Shown here piece by piece: positions 33,975-41,950 of a stretch of DNA of 43,100 nucleotides. The position numbers were made by a program, and so were the translations under genes. The notes under the pieces were generated by a model. It was not told the origin of the DNA. It searched no databases and saw only the letters and a list, made by a program, of their open reading frames with translations. The first letter of the stretch is position 1. Each line of letters begins with the position of its first letter. This DNA is from UBA1568 sp964488025 (GTDB lineage: Bacteria; Patescibacteriota; Minisyncoccia; Moranbacterales; UBA1568): contig CAZATJ010000007.1 in assembly GCA_964488025.1 (NCBI GenBank), positions 1-43,100 of the forward strand, given 5' to 3'.

Positions 33975-34616
33975 ATGGAATTCAGGAATCTCGTCACTCT
34001 TTTTCGGAAACAAGCCTATTTTTTCCTGGCGATTGTCGTGGTTTTCGTCGTGGCAGCCGGGGTATGGCAGAAAAACCAATCGGAACAATTCGAAGCGATG
34101 CTCCTGATTAGCATCGGGAGAGCGGGCGTGAGCGAGACGACTGAGTACACGTATGATAGCTTTTATCGTCTTCAGGCAGATGAGCGTTTTGCTGATACGG
34201 TCGTGCGTTGGCTCTCGACTCCCCGAGTAGTAGAAGACATTTATCGTGAAGCGCACCTGGACCCGGCATATCTGGGGATGAAAGATCTTTCCCAGGCGTT
34301 TTCGGCTGGGAGATTGTCGTCGCAGATGATTTCCGTCAAATTTGGGTCGGAGAATCGGAAAATAATCGAACAATTGTCCGGAGCGATTGTGAAGGTGCTG
34401 AACCGGTATACCGATACCCTCAATACGGAAGAGCGGGAGAAGAGCTGGTTCGTGGTTATCGGGAGTGACCCGGTCATTCGTGATAGTCGGATGGATCTCG
34501 GTAGAGCGCTCCTCGCCGGACTGGCGCTGGGGGTATTTATAGGTTTTTGGTCGGTACTGTGGAAACATTACTTCACCAGTGACAAACAGCAGATAACAAA
34601 CAACAAAAACGACTGA
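33975..34616 (+). CDS. Wzz-like polysaccharide chain-length determinant (short form)
   Basis: A 213-residue protein with two membrane helices (about residues 15-37 and 180-201) around an extracytoplasmic domain of about 140 residues. The N-terminus (MEFRNLVTLFRKQAYFFLAIVV) and the plan match Wzz/polysaccharide co-polymerase proteins, but it is shorter than most and lacks a tyrosine-kinase domain. Its place between two glycosyltransferase genes supports a role in surface polysaccharide length or export. A TTG at 33951 is a possible earlier start overlapping the previous stop. Confidence 0.72.
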   Translation: MEFRNLVTLFRKQAYFFLAIVVVFVVAAGVWQKNQSEQFEAMLLISIGRAGVSETTEYTYDSFYRLQADERFADTVVRWLSTPRVVEDIYREAHLDPAYLGMKDLSQAFSAGRLSSQMISVKFGSENRKIIEQLSGAIVKVLNRYTDTLNTEEREKSWFVVIGSDPVIRDSRMDLGRALLAGLALGVFIGFWSVLWKHYFTSDKQQITNNKND

Positions 34617-34674
34617 TATAAAAAGTACGGGGTTCGGGTTCTGGGTTGTTGCTATTCTCTGACTGTTTAATGAT

Positions 34675-35826
34675 ATGCGTATCGGAATAGATATCCGGTG
34701 TCTTGCGGAGGGGAAGCGGACGGGAGTTGAAGAATATACGATAGCCCTGCTTCGGGAGCTTTTTGAGGGCAATCAAGAAGACGAATACATCCTTTTTTTT
34801 AATGCCTGGAAAAAGGGCACCCCGGATTTTTCCTGGATGGACCGCTATCCTCACGTGACGCTCAGGATTTTTCGTTTTCCCAATAAGCTGCTTAATCTGT
34901 CGCTATGGTATTTCGGATTCCCGAAACTTGATCTGCTTATTGGCGGAACAGACGTTTTCTTTTTACCGAATCTTAATTTTGCCGCCGTTTCATCTCATAC
35001 CAAACTGGTGGTTACGACGCACGACCTGTCATTTGAGCTCTTTCCAGAAACATTCTCATGGAAACAGCGACTGTGGCATTTTTTGGTGGATTTTCGCCGT
35101 CTGGCGGCTCGGGCTGACAGGGTGATTGCCGTGTCGCAATCGACGAAGGACGACCTCGTGGAGAAATATCGGGTAACGGAAGAGAAAATTACCGTCATAC
35201 CAAGCGGTATAGATTCCCGTTTCCGAAAGATGGATCGTAATGATCCTGAACTGATTCGCGTTAAGGAAAAATATCATTTACCCTACCGGTTTATCCTGTA
35301 TTTGGGAACGTTTGAGCCACGCAAAAATATAGCATCACTGGTACGGAGTTACGAAGCGTTGCTTGCCTCGGGAAATCCGGCATTTCAAAAATATGATCTT
35401 GTTTTAGCCGGGACGCCCGGATGGAAGTGTGATGATATTTTTTCGTCCTGTGAACAGTCTTCGTATAAAGAAAGAATCCTTCTTCCGGGATTTATCGCCG
35501 ATGAGGACAAGGTGGCCCTCTATAATCTGGCCAGCGTTTTCGTCTATCCTTCCCTCTATGAAGGTTTTGGTTTTCCGCCTCTCGAAGCCCTTTCTTGTGG
35601 CGTCCCAGTGATTACCTCTCATGCCTCGGCACTTCCAGAGGTTGTCGGCTCTGCCGGTATTCTGATTGATCCCTATCAGCCAAATGAGCTTTACCTCGCG
35701 CTGGAAGCAGTTCTTGCTGATCAGGAGTTGGCAAAATCTCTTGTGGAAAAGGGGCTTTTTCAGGCTCGGCGATTTTCTTGGGAACGGGCGGCAGCCGCGA
35801 CGCTTTCTGTTTTCCGCTCAGTGTAG
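34675..35826 (+). CDS. GT4-family glycosyltransferase
   Basis: A 383-residue GT-B glycosyltransferase. The N-terminus RIGIDIRCLAEGKRTGVEEY is typical of WbpX/mannosyltransferase-like GT4 proteins. Donor-site blocks are FILYLGTFEPRKNIASLVRSYE, LPGFIADEDKVALYNLASVFVYPSLYEGFGFPPLEALSCGVPVI, with the E-x7-E pair in EGFGFPPLE. It should act with the upstream glycosyltransferase and Wzz-like protein in assembling an envelope polysaccharide. No polymerase or flippase gene is in the window. Confidence 0.92.
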   Translation: MRIGIDIRCLAEGKRTGVEEYTIALLRELFEGNQEDEYILFFNAWKKGTPDFSWMDRYPHVTLRIFRFPNKLLNLSLWYFGFPKLDLLIGGTDVFFLPNLNFAAVSSHTKLVVTTHDLSFELFPETFSWKQRLWHFLVDFRRLAARADRVIAVSQSTKDDLVEKYRVTEEKITVIPSGIDSRFRKMDRNDPELIRVKEKYHLPYRFILYLGTFEPRKNIASLVRSYEALLASGNPAFQKYDLVLAGTPGWKCDDIFSSCEQSSYKERILLPGFIADEDKVALYNLASVFVYPSLYEGFGFPPLEALSCGVPVITSHASALPEVVGSAGILIDPYQPNELYLALEAVLADQELAKSLVEKGLFQARRFSWERAAAATLSVFRSV

Positions 35827-35846
35827 CTCGTTTGCCCTCCGTGTCC

Positions 35847-35876
35847 TTGCCAGGGTTACATCAAAGGCGGTATTAT
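35847..35876 (+). promoter_or_regulatory. promoter of the DsbA-like gene
   Basis: TTGCCA (35847-35852), an 18-base spacer and TATTAT (35871-35876). The -10 overlaps the ATG at 35875, so if it is used, translation must begin at the later ATG at 35908. Confidence 0.45.
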
Positions 35877-35907
35877 GAAAAAAGGCATAATTTTCTACAG
35901 AAAAACT

Positions 35908-36543
35908 ATGAGTGGCATCATCAAATTGGTAGTGATAGGAGTGCTCGGGTTGGGTATTTTCGGAATCTGGAAATATGCGTCTGCCCCGACTGTGACGCCG
36001 TCCGGAAACAGTGCCCTCGATATTACTGAAAAGGACTGGACGAAGGGAGGGAGTGATGCCAAAGCCACCTTGATTGAGTATACTGATTTTCAGTGTCCGG
36101 CCTGCGGGGCTTATTATCCGATAGTGAACCAATTAATGGAAGAATTTGGGGACAAGCTGAAGGTGGTTATCCGTCATTATCCGCTCATCCAGATCCACAA
36201 GAATGCTCTCCCGGCAGCGCGGGCCGTCGAAGCGGCGGGTCGCCAGGGGAAATTTTGGGAAATGTACGATTTGCTCTTTGTCAATCAGGCGGAGTGGTCG
36301 GCTGCCGATGATCCGATGAAGAGCATCTTTTCCTCCTATGCCGGACGGGCCGGACTCGATATGGAGAGGTTCCGCCAGGATATGACTGACCCGACGCTTG
36401 ATGACAAGATCAACGCCGACCGGGAAACGGGGAACATTTTGAAAATCACAGGAACTCCATCATTTTTCTTAAATGGAGAGAGGCTGGAAAACCCAAGCGG
36501 CCTGGAAAAGTTCAAGAAAGCGCTTGAGAGTGCGATTCCTTGA
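35908..36543 (+). CDS. membrane-anchored DsbA/BdbD-like thiol-disulfide oxidoreductase
   Basis: A 211-residue protein with an N-terminal membrane helix (about residues 4-20) and an extracytoplasmic thioredoxin-fold domain of the DsbA type (thioredoxin_4). The active site is CPAC at residues 63-66 within YTDFQCPACGAYYP, a helical insert follows, and the cis-Pro is in TGTPSFFLNG. It probably introduces or isomerises disulfides in exported proteins; a VKOR or DsbB partner is not in the window. ATG at 35875 would add 11 residues but overlaps the likely -10 box. Confidence 0.9.
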   Translation: MSGIIKLVVIGVLGLGIFGIWKYASAPTVTPSGNSALDITEKDWTKGGSDAKATLIEYTDFQCPACGAYYPIVNQLMEEFGDKLKVVIRHYPLIQIHKNALPAARAVEAAGRQGKFWEMYDLLFVNQAEWSAADDPMKSIFSSYAGRAGLDMERFRQDMTDPTLDDKINADRETGNILKITGTPSFFLNGERLENPSGLEKFKKALESAIP

Positions 36544-36551
36544 TTGTAACC

Positions 36552-36581
36552 TTGGTTGATTTGTCAGGGATGGTGTATAAT
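36552..36581 (+). promoter_or_regulatory. promoter of the acidic secreted protein gene
   Basis: TTGGTT (36552-36557), an 18-base spacer and TATAAT (36576-36581). The leader of about 89 nt holds two small hairpins: CGTAG with CTACG at about 36599-36619, and CCAGC with GCTGG at about 36635-36660. This is the longest structured leader among the genes here. Confidence 0.55.
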
Positions 36582-36676
36582 ACAAGTAGATAATTTTTCG
36601 TAGGCGTGTATGTGCTACGTTAAATAAAAAGAAGCCAGCGTTATATTAATTCGTTGCTGGTGGAAACAAAAATAAT

Positions 36677-38027
36677 ATGAGTATTGGAAAAAAAATCGGT
36701 GTCTTGCCGATGCTTTTGGTGGCGGTGCTTTCTTTCGGTGGATTTATGGGCGTAGCGGCCGTCGTGTCGCAGAACGGATCGAACTTTATTCCGGTGTCTT
36801 TGGCTGATGAGGGTGAGGATGGTGATGATGATGAGGACAAGGACGACGACAAGGATGATGATNNNNNNNNNNNNNNNNNNNNNNNNNNNNNNNNNNNNNN
36901 NNNNNNNNNNNNNNNNNNNNNNNNNNNNNNNNNNNNNNNNNNNNNNNNNNNNNNNNNNNNNNGACAATGATTCCGATGAGGATGAGAGTGGTGACAAGGA
37001 TGGTGATGATAATGATTCTGATGAAAACGAGGGTGATGACATAGATGACGAAGATGAAGATGGCGACAATAATGGCATGTACAAGGATCAGGCCAAGACC
37101 GTATCTAAGCTGGAAAAAATCATAGCGGAGGCAGAAAAAGATATTCTTGAAAAACAGGCCGAAGGGGTGGATGTGACAGCGGCGCTGGCTCGGTTGGCTC
37201 TGGCCAAAGCGGCTGTAGGATCGGTAAATGGCGCTTTTGACAGTAATGATTTGGAAGCAGCCAAAAGGCTGAGTAAAGAGGTAAAGAAATTGGCACACTT
37301 TGCCAAAGAGGAAGATCTTCATGATGCCAAAGAAGTAGCCGAAGATGTGGCCAAAGTTTCCAAGCGTATTACGCAGGCCTACGGTAAGATAGCGCTTCTT
37401 GAAGCAGTGGGTGGCGATGGCAGCTCGCTCAAAGCGACTCTGTCTTCGCTTGAGGCTGATTTGGACGCGCTCAAGGGGACGATTGCGGCCGGTGGTTACA
37501 ATCCTGAAACGATGAGTGATGCGCTTGAGGCTTTGGAACGCAAGGTGAAGTCAGTAAAAAGCTCTGCTGAAAAAGCGATTTATGCTCTCGGTGGTACCGA
37601 TGACGAACTGGATGACGATCTTGAGGATGAGAGTGATGATGTCGCTGAACATTTAAATGACGTTGCCGATATCGAGGAGGACAACGTCGGTCGCACTATC
37701 CGTCAGATTGGTGAGGATCACAAGGGTGCGACTAAGAAAGTGAGCGAAGCGGTCAAGAACGTCGACAAACGCAATGTGATTCTTCAGACTCTCTTTGGTG
37801 CGGATGAGAGCACTCTTCGTGATCTTGAGCTCGAGGTTGCTGGGAACAAAGCTCGCACTGAGGCCTTGTTGCAGGCAGCTAATACGATAGAGGATCAGGA
37901 TGTCAAAGCGATTCTCCTCAATCAGGTGGCGGTACTCAAGGAACAAGCTGCTAAGCTTGAAGTATTTGTCAGTGGTCAGCGTGACCGGTTGAGTATCTTT
38001 GGTTGGTTCTTCAATCTTGGGAAATAG
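36677..38027 (+). CDS. secreted Asp/Glu-rich protein with helical C-terminal domain, interrupted by assembly gap
   Basis: The N-terminus is a signal peptide (MSIGKKIGVLPMLLVAVLSF, then a small-residue region) leading into an Asp/Glu/Asn run that looks like a calcium-binding or spacer region (repeated DxDxD-like units such as DNDSDEDESGD). A sequencing gap of 100 N interrupts this run. After it come about 330 residues that are helical and Ala/Lys/Glu-rich, with coiled-coil heptads, a second acidic patch and a hydrophobic end (LSIFGWFFNLGK). Both sides read openly but in different frames, which is expected because 100 N is a placeholder. It is probably a surface protein; function unknown. Confidence 0.75.
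36863..36962. other. 100-N scaffold gap
   Basis: Exactly 100 unknown bases inside the acidic repeat of the surrounding gene. For the gene to be intact the true gap length must be a multiple of three, because the frame before it is two bases off the frame after it. The gap falls in low-complexity GAT-rich DNA, which assemblers often fail to close. Confidence 0.98.
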
Positions 38028-38050
38028 CAAAATCTTGAGGTTAGAATAAG

Positions 38051-38080
38051 AAAAAGGGGGCTTCGGCTCCTTTTTTCTTT
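38051..38080 (+). terminator. rho-independent terminator after the acidic protein gene
   Basis: A stem built from 38051-38061 and 38066-38076 closes a TTCG tetraloop (GGGGGC with GCTCC, with one or two G-T pairs, extended by A-T pairs) and is followed by a run of T. It lies 24 bases after the stop. Confidence 0.88.
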
Positions 38081-38179
38081 CCAAGAGACCATTTTTAGCG
38101 ATCTGTTCTGTATTGGCCGGAAGAGCTTCCGAAAAATGCGCCTATCCTGCTTATGTATGGTACGGCTGATTGGCGAGTC

Positions 38180-38195
38180 GAAAGGATATCCTTTC
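38180..38195. promoter_or_regulatory. perfect 16-bp palindrome upstream of the three-gene cassette
   Basis: GAAAGGATATCCTTTC is identical on both strands. It lies about 27 bases upstream of the nearest -35 candidate of the cassette and could be a regulator site. The region 38081-38316 has no gene that can be supported. Confidence 0.5.
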
Positions 38196-38221
38196 TTTAA
38201 GTCAAATATAGTCACAAAACA

Positions 38222-38258
38222 TTGAAATATTTGCTAAAAGTGGATATTGTGGTATTGT
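38222..38258 (+). promoter_or_regulatory. candidate promoter of the three-gene cassette
   Basis: Two overlapping options are visible: TTGAAA (38222-38227), 17 bases, TATTGT (38245-38250); and TTGCTA (38231-38236), 16 bases, TATTGT (38253-38258). Either gives a 50-60 nt leader ending in a Shine-Dalgarno site (AGAGGT) before the ATG at 38317. Confidence 0.4.
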
Positions 38259-38316
38259 GTACTGTTTGGTTATTTAACAATCCATTTCCTCAATCAGACT
38301 CAAAGAGGTAATCATC

Positions 38317-38907
38317 ATGAATGAACGAAAGCTTCAGATGTTCTTAAATCGCGTCGTACTTTTTTTGAGAGAAAAGTACGAAATCAACGTGCAGTTTGTT
38401 GATGGCTTTATCGGTGTTAATCGAGAGGTGGCAGAATGGCGTAATAATCGAATGATAGTGGATATCCGGGAACGTAATACGCTCGCAATACTTTTTATTG
38501 TTTGTCACGTATTCGGGCATTTGGTTCAATATTCGACAACGAGAAAATATAGCGACCTTTTGGCTATCGTCAACAGTCGTCCCCTCCCGTTAGATCTTGA
38601 TGATAATTTTAAGCAGCGCTACTTCCCTTATGAAGAAGAGGCCTTCCAGATCGGAAAGGGCTTAATGGAACAAGTGTTCGAGGTTAGCACTAAATTGGAT
38701 CGGCTATACCAGGTCTTTATGCATGCAGACTTCGAACATTATTGGAATTATCTCTTAACAGGAAAGGGTTCCTCCCGCGAATTGTTTAATCGGCGTTTTC
38801 ATCAAATGCAGAAGGATATGATGAGAAGTATCACCTCATCCTTTCCGAGCATTAAACCGCCAGACATTTTGCAGAGAGTAAACAATATCGAAATCATCGT
38901 CGTGTAG
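38317..38907 (+). CDS. metallopeptidase-like protein with degenerate zinc motif
   Basis: A 196-residue soluble protein with no signal peptide. Residues 60-72 (FIVCHVFGHLVQY) resemble the HExxH helix of ImmA/IrrE-type peptidases, and EEEAF at 106-110 sits where that family has a third ligand Glu. The catalytic Glu, however, is Val65 (HVFGH), so zinc could still bind but proteolysis is doubtful. The gene has a good Shine-Dalgarno site (AGAGGT, eight bases) and is followed 11 bases later by the HPr-kinase-like gene. The family call is by eye and not certain. A non-catalytic scaffold or sensor role is possible. Confidence 0.6.
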   Translation: MNERKLQMFLNRVVLFLREKYEINVQFVDGFIGVNREVAEWRNNRMIVDIRERNTLAILFIVCHVFGHLVQYSTTRKYSDLLAIVNSRPLPLDLDDNFKQRYFPYEEEAFQIGKGLMEQVFEVSTKLDRLYQVFMHADFEHYWNYLLTGKGSSRELFNRRFHQMQKDMMRSITSSFPSIKPPDILQRVNNIEIIVV

Positions 38908-38918
38908 GAGGCTAAAAA

Positions 38919-39923
38919 ATGAAACCTGATGAAAAAGAAATCGAGTGGGGCTTAGTTGATTCAGATGTTTTTGATGATATTCTGAGGCGTTCAAGCAGAT
39001 CTATGAGTCTGATGTCGAACAGAATTTCATTCTCTAACTTCCTGATGAAAATGGAAGTTACGTATGACAATCCCGTCTATCGAGACTTACTTGCGGAGAA
39101 ATTTTCTGTAATGGGTGATGGATTTCTGCAAGAGTTGCCACGTATGTATTTCTTGCAGTATCAAGAAGCGTTTGGGTTTAAGCTTCCTTTCAGAAACTTC
39201 GGTTTCGTGGATAATGCAAATCAGTCACGTGTCATTGTATTTGCTCCATCATTCGGCGTGTTTAAGTCGGTGATTAGCGGGTTTGCTAGTTTCCGTTATG
39301 AGTCGGACGATTATTATCCTATTCATGCAAGCGTTATGTCTGTTGACGGGAAGGGTGTTGCGTTTATCGGCGGCTCAATGGCTGGTAAGACTACGACCCT
39401 TATCAACATTGCTCAACGGATGCGCGAGAAGGGCAGGAACATTCAGATATTGGCAGATGATTGGTGCATGGTAAAGTGGCAAGGCGCAGGAAAAGGTTTG
39501 GTTGCGGAAACATTTGATCCATCTGTTTCTTTTCGCAAGCGAGATTTGGATGAAAATCCTCACATCGTTTTTCCTTGTCACGATTGGTTACTTCAACAGT
39601 TTCAAGCTCGGGATAAGATCAGTTTGCCTCCGAGTGTTCTGTATGGAAGTAACAGCAATACGAATGCTGTCAAGATTGACTACCTTGTTCTTATGGAACC
39701 GTTTCCTGGCCCGTGTATTTTACGGCAAGAGATGGATGAAGTGATTGCCAGAAAGATCATTCATGCGGCCTATCATTACCCATATGTGACAGATGTGCAG
39801 CGAGATCGTCATGTAGCTTTCTGGTGTGATATGCAGAAACGGGTGGAAACATATTGTTTCAATACACGGTCAGAAAGCGGTGGGCAACAAATGCTTGATC
39901 CAATTGAGGGGGTGCTCATATGA
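38919..39923 (+). CDS. HPr-kinase-like P-loop protein
   Basis: A 334-residue protein. Residues about 133-185 match the HPr kinase/phosphorylase core: HASVMSVDGKGVAFIGG, Walker A GGSMAGKTT at 151-159, and ADDW at 179-182 (the ADD motif carrying the Walker B acid). The N-terminal 130 residues do not resemble the HprK N-domain. HprK-like proteins are found in peptide-modification clusters and as small-molecule kinases; no HPr gene is present here. The ribosome site AGGAGG is ideal, seven bases from the ATG. Its stop overlaps the next start (ATGA), so the products are probably made in equal amounts. Confidence 0.72.
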   Translation: MKPDEKEIEWGLVDSDVFDDILRRSSRSMSLMSNRISFSNFLMKMEVTYDNPVYRDLLAEKFSVMGDGFLQELPRMYFLQYQEAFGFKLPFRNFGFVDNANQSRVIVFAPSFGVFKSVISGFASFRYESDDYYPIHASVMSVDGKGVAFIGGSMAGKTTTLINIAQRMREKGRNIQILADDWCMVKWQGAGKGLVAETFDPSVSFRKRDLDENPHIVFPCHDWLLQQFQARDKISLPPSVLYGSNSNTNAVKIDYLVLMEPFPGPCILRQEMDEVIARKIIHAAYHYPYVTDVQRDRHVAFWCDMQKRVETYCFNTRSESGGQQMLDPIEGVLI

Positions 39924-40801
39924 AGTCAGCGACATTTTCCATTCGGGAATATGCTGAGGTTGTTGCGCTGAAAACCATTATCCAGTTTATCCGGGAAAGT
40001 GGCCCAACTGAGATTTATTGGCGAGTGTTCAGTTCGTCGGTAAATACTGATTTTAACTTTTATAGTCTCAGTCTGGCGTTTGCGGGTGAAAAAAGTGTGT
40101 CAATCATTGGTGTTCACGAGCTTCAGGAAAAAGAAACCGTATGTGGCTTTTCTACTGATATGCAACATGTTCATGATCAGTACGTCACTCATTTCTTTGA
40201 TTGCTCTGCGGTTGTAGCATGCAGGCTGTATCGTCGATTACCGTTGAAGATCCCCAGTATCGGTCGTAAGACAGTGGTTATCGGAAATGTGAAAGTGAAA
40301 TCCCCCGTAGAGGATTTTCAAATAGATGTTTTTCGAGTCATTTCTGAATTGCCATATCGAGTCGTAGTCGTTCCGCGTCACCCCTTGACAAAGGATGAAA
40401 TGAAGCGCACGTTTCTCCCAAAAGGTATAGACTTTAGAAATTCCATGGGGGAACTTGAGGGTCTGTATGCTACGGCAGATCTTGGTATTATGGGGCGTAT
40501 TTTCTGTGCTGATGGGTTACAGCCTAACGATGATCATAATCCGCTGGAAGCAACAATCAACGCTCATGCGATTTGCGGGATCAACAACAAGATCCCAGAA
40601 GCGTATCGTTGGCTGTATGAAAATTCCGATCTGGTGCATCAGTGCGAGACTTACGAGCAGGTGTTTGGCTTAATAGAAACACTGACGGATGATAGAGATG
40701 TTCTGGAGAAACTCCAGAAGCGACAGGAATGGATACTCGAAAATCGGCACAAGTATCTTGAACCGATACGGGATGTCATTCTTTCTCTGGCACAGAGTTA
40801 A
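39920..40801 (+). CDS. GT-B fold protein resembling the Kdo transferase C-terminal domain
   Basis: A 293-residue soluble protein. The second half (about 115-290) resembles the donor-binding domain of WaaA/KdtA: VVIGNVKVKSP, VVVVPRHPLTKDE, GELEGLYATADLGIMG, then HNPLEA at 206-211 (as in the WaaA GGHNPLEPA signature) and AICGINNKIPEAYRWL. The first half is much shorter than a WaaA acceptor domain and lacks a membrane anchor. The organism shows no sign of lipid A, so another acceptor is likely. It overlaps the upstream gene by four bases and is followed at once by a terminator. Confidence 0.68.
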   Translation: MKSATFSIREYAEVVALKTIIQFIRESGPTEIYWRVFSSSVNTDFNFYSLSLAFAGEKSVSIIGVHELQEKETVCGFSTDMQHVHDQYVTHFFDCSAVVACRLYRRLPLKIPSIGRKTVVIGNVKVKSPVEDFQIDVFRVISELPYRVVVVPRHPLTKDEMKRTFLPKGIDFRNSMGELEGLYATADLGIMGRIFCADGLQPNDDHNPLEATINAHAICGINNKIPEAYRWLYENSDLVHQCETYEQVFGLIETLTDDRDVLEKLQKRQEWILENRHKYLEPIRDVILSLAQS

Positions 40802-40830
40802 AGGAGATCAGCAACGGTCTCCTTATTTTT
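40801..40830 (+). terminator. rho-independent terminator of the three-gene cassette
   Basis: AAGGAGA (40801-40807) pairs perfectly with TCTCCTT (40818-40824) around a ten-base loop, followed by ATTTTTT. It lies at the stop codon of the third gene, between it and the convergent hydrolase gene. Confidence 0.85.
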
Positions 40831-41678
40831 TACCTTATTTCAATGACGTCCCCATCATCAGGGACGAAGATATTTCCAGTATATTCTTTGCGAGCTTCTT
40901 CCGTGTAGAGTTCTTTGCGCCTGTCGAAGGTGGCTTTATCTTCTGTATGGAAAAGGATGAGATTTTTTGCCCGTACCTTCTGGGCATTTATAGCGGCTTC
41001 CGTCACGGTTGAATGTGAAATTTCATGTGGTGTGAAAATTTTTCGATCTCGTTCGAGACAGTAGGCATCATGAAAGAGATAGTCGATGTTTTCACAGAAT
41101 AGGAGAGCAGTATCACGATATGGTTCATCGCCGATGAACGCCATTGTTTTGGCATGAGGAAAGGTGACACGGCAACCCCACTGAGTTTCTTTATCGCTTC
41201 GTATGTCGAAAAACGTTATCATCCAATCGTCGAACATCAACTCCTTGTTTTCATCAATGGCGACAAAGAGTATTTTCGTATCAAAAAGATCGAGCACTTT
41301 CTTTTTCAGAAACACTTCAGATACTTGTTTGATAAGTGTGATATTTTCTTTGGACGCATAGATAGTGAGATGTGGCGCCTTTCCTGAATGAATAGCTGCT
41401 CCACGAAAACGGAGAATCCAGAAAATTCCGAAGATATGGTCGATATGTCTGTGCGTGATAAAAATACGCTGGATGTCGCTGAGAGCGATATCAGAACGGT
41501 CGAGCTGGGCGAGAATTCCGCTTCCGCCACCCGTGTCAATCAAGAGATTGGTCGTCCTATCCTGAATAAAAAAGGCCGTTTGTGAATATTTGGTAGCATC
41601 TGCCGTTCCCGTACCGAGGGCTGTTATTTTTGGCAATGTGAGCATATGATTTGTCTCAATGTAGGATGATATATCCAT
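40830..41678 (-). CDS. metallo-beta-lactamase-fold hydrolase (RNase Z-like)
   Basis: A 282-residue MBL-fold protein. It has the start block TALGTGTADATKYSQTAFFI, the metal motif THRHIDH at 75-81 (HxHxDH), the bridging Asp in AFIGDEPY, HDAY, and further His in HSTVTEA and LFHTED. This order resembles RNase Z/ElaC-like and related phosphodiesterases, but the RNase Z exosite arm is not evident, so a tRNA 3'-processing role is uncertain. A later ATG at 41645 starts just before the conserved TALGTG block and may be the true start. It is convergent with the cassette. Confidence 0.82.
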   Translation of the reverse strand: MDISSYIETNHMLTLPKITALGTGTADATKYSQTAFFIQDRTTNLLIDTGGGSGILAQLDRSDIALSDIQRIFITHRHIDHIFGIFWILRFRGAAIHSGKAPHLTIYASKENITLIKQVSEVFLKKKVLDLFDTKILFVAIDENKELMFDDWMITFFDIRSDKETQWGCRVTFPHAKTMAFIGDEPYRDTALLFCENIDYLFHDAYCLERDRKIFTPHEISHSTVTEAAINAQKVRAKNLILFHTEDKATFDRRKELYTEEARKEYTGNIFVPDDGDVIEIR

Positions 41679-41779
41679 GAGCAGTCTGCTCTATCCAAGG
41701 GTGCCATTTTATCTCTAAAAAAGCAAGGCTTATCGATTAGCCTAGATCCGAAAAAATATTTTTCATAGCATCCTTTCTT

Positions 41780-41799
41780 CTTATCGCTGGAGTGATAAG
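41780..41799. promoter_or_regulatory. 20-bp imperfect palindrome in a divergent intergenic region
   Basis: CTTATCGCTGGAGTGATAAG has matching outer six-base arms and an inner CT/AG pair. A related imperfect palindrome (GGCTTATCGATTAGCC, about 41730-41745) shares CTTATCG. A GGG-TGAAAT-CCC hairpin follows directly. These lie between two divergent genes and may be operator sites. The rest of 41679-41850 is AT-rich and otherwise featureless. Confidence 0.4.
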
Positions 41800-41850
41800 G
41801 GTGAAATCCCTATAAAATCCTCTGTATGAAAGAAAATCAGCTCATTTGAG

Positions 41851-41879
41851 TTGACTTTTTCGTAGAATGGTGCTACAAT
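41851..41879 (+). promoter_or_regulatory. strong promoter of the membrane protein gene at 41951
   Basis: TTGACT (41851-41856), exactly 17 bases, then TACAAT (41874-41879), with an extended -10 TG at 41871-41872. This is the closest match to the sigma-70 consensus in the window. The leader is about 65 nt and ends with AGGAG six bases before the ATG. Confidence 0.8.
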
Positions 41880-41950
41880 GCACGGTTACAAATGTTGAAC
41901 CACTTTGGTGAGAAATGTAACACAAGCACCTTCACAAAAGGAGACGAAAA

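Noticed and set aside
36807..36862. Met/Arg-rich frame before the gap as the start of the second half
   Set aside because: It is an out-of-frame reading of the Asp-rich codons caused by the arbitrary 100-N gap length.
38136..38225. 29-codon frame before the three-gene cassette, considered as a precursor peptide
   Set aside because: It has no good ribosome site, overlaps the palindrome and the promoter -35 box, and shows no leader/core pattern.
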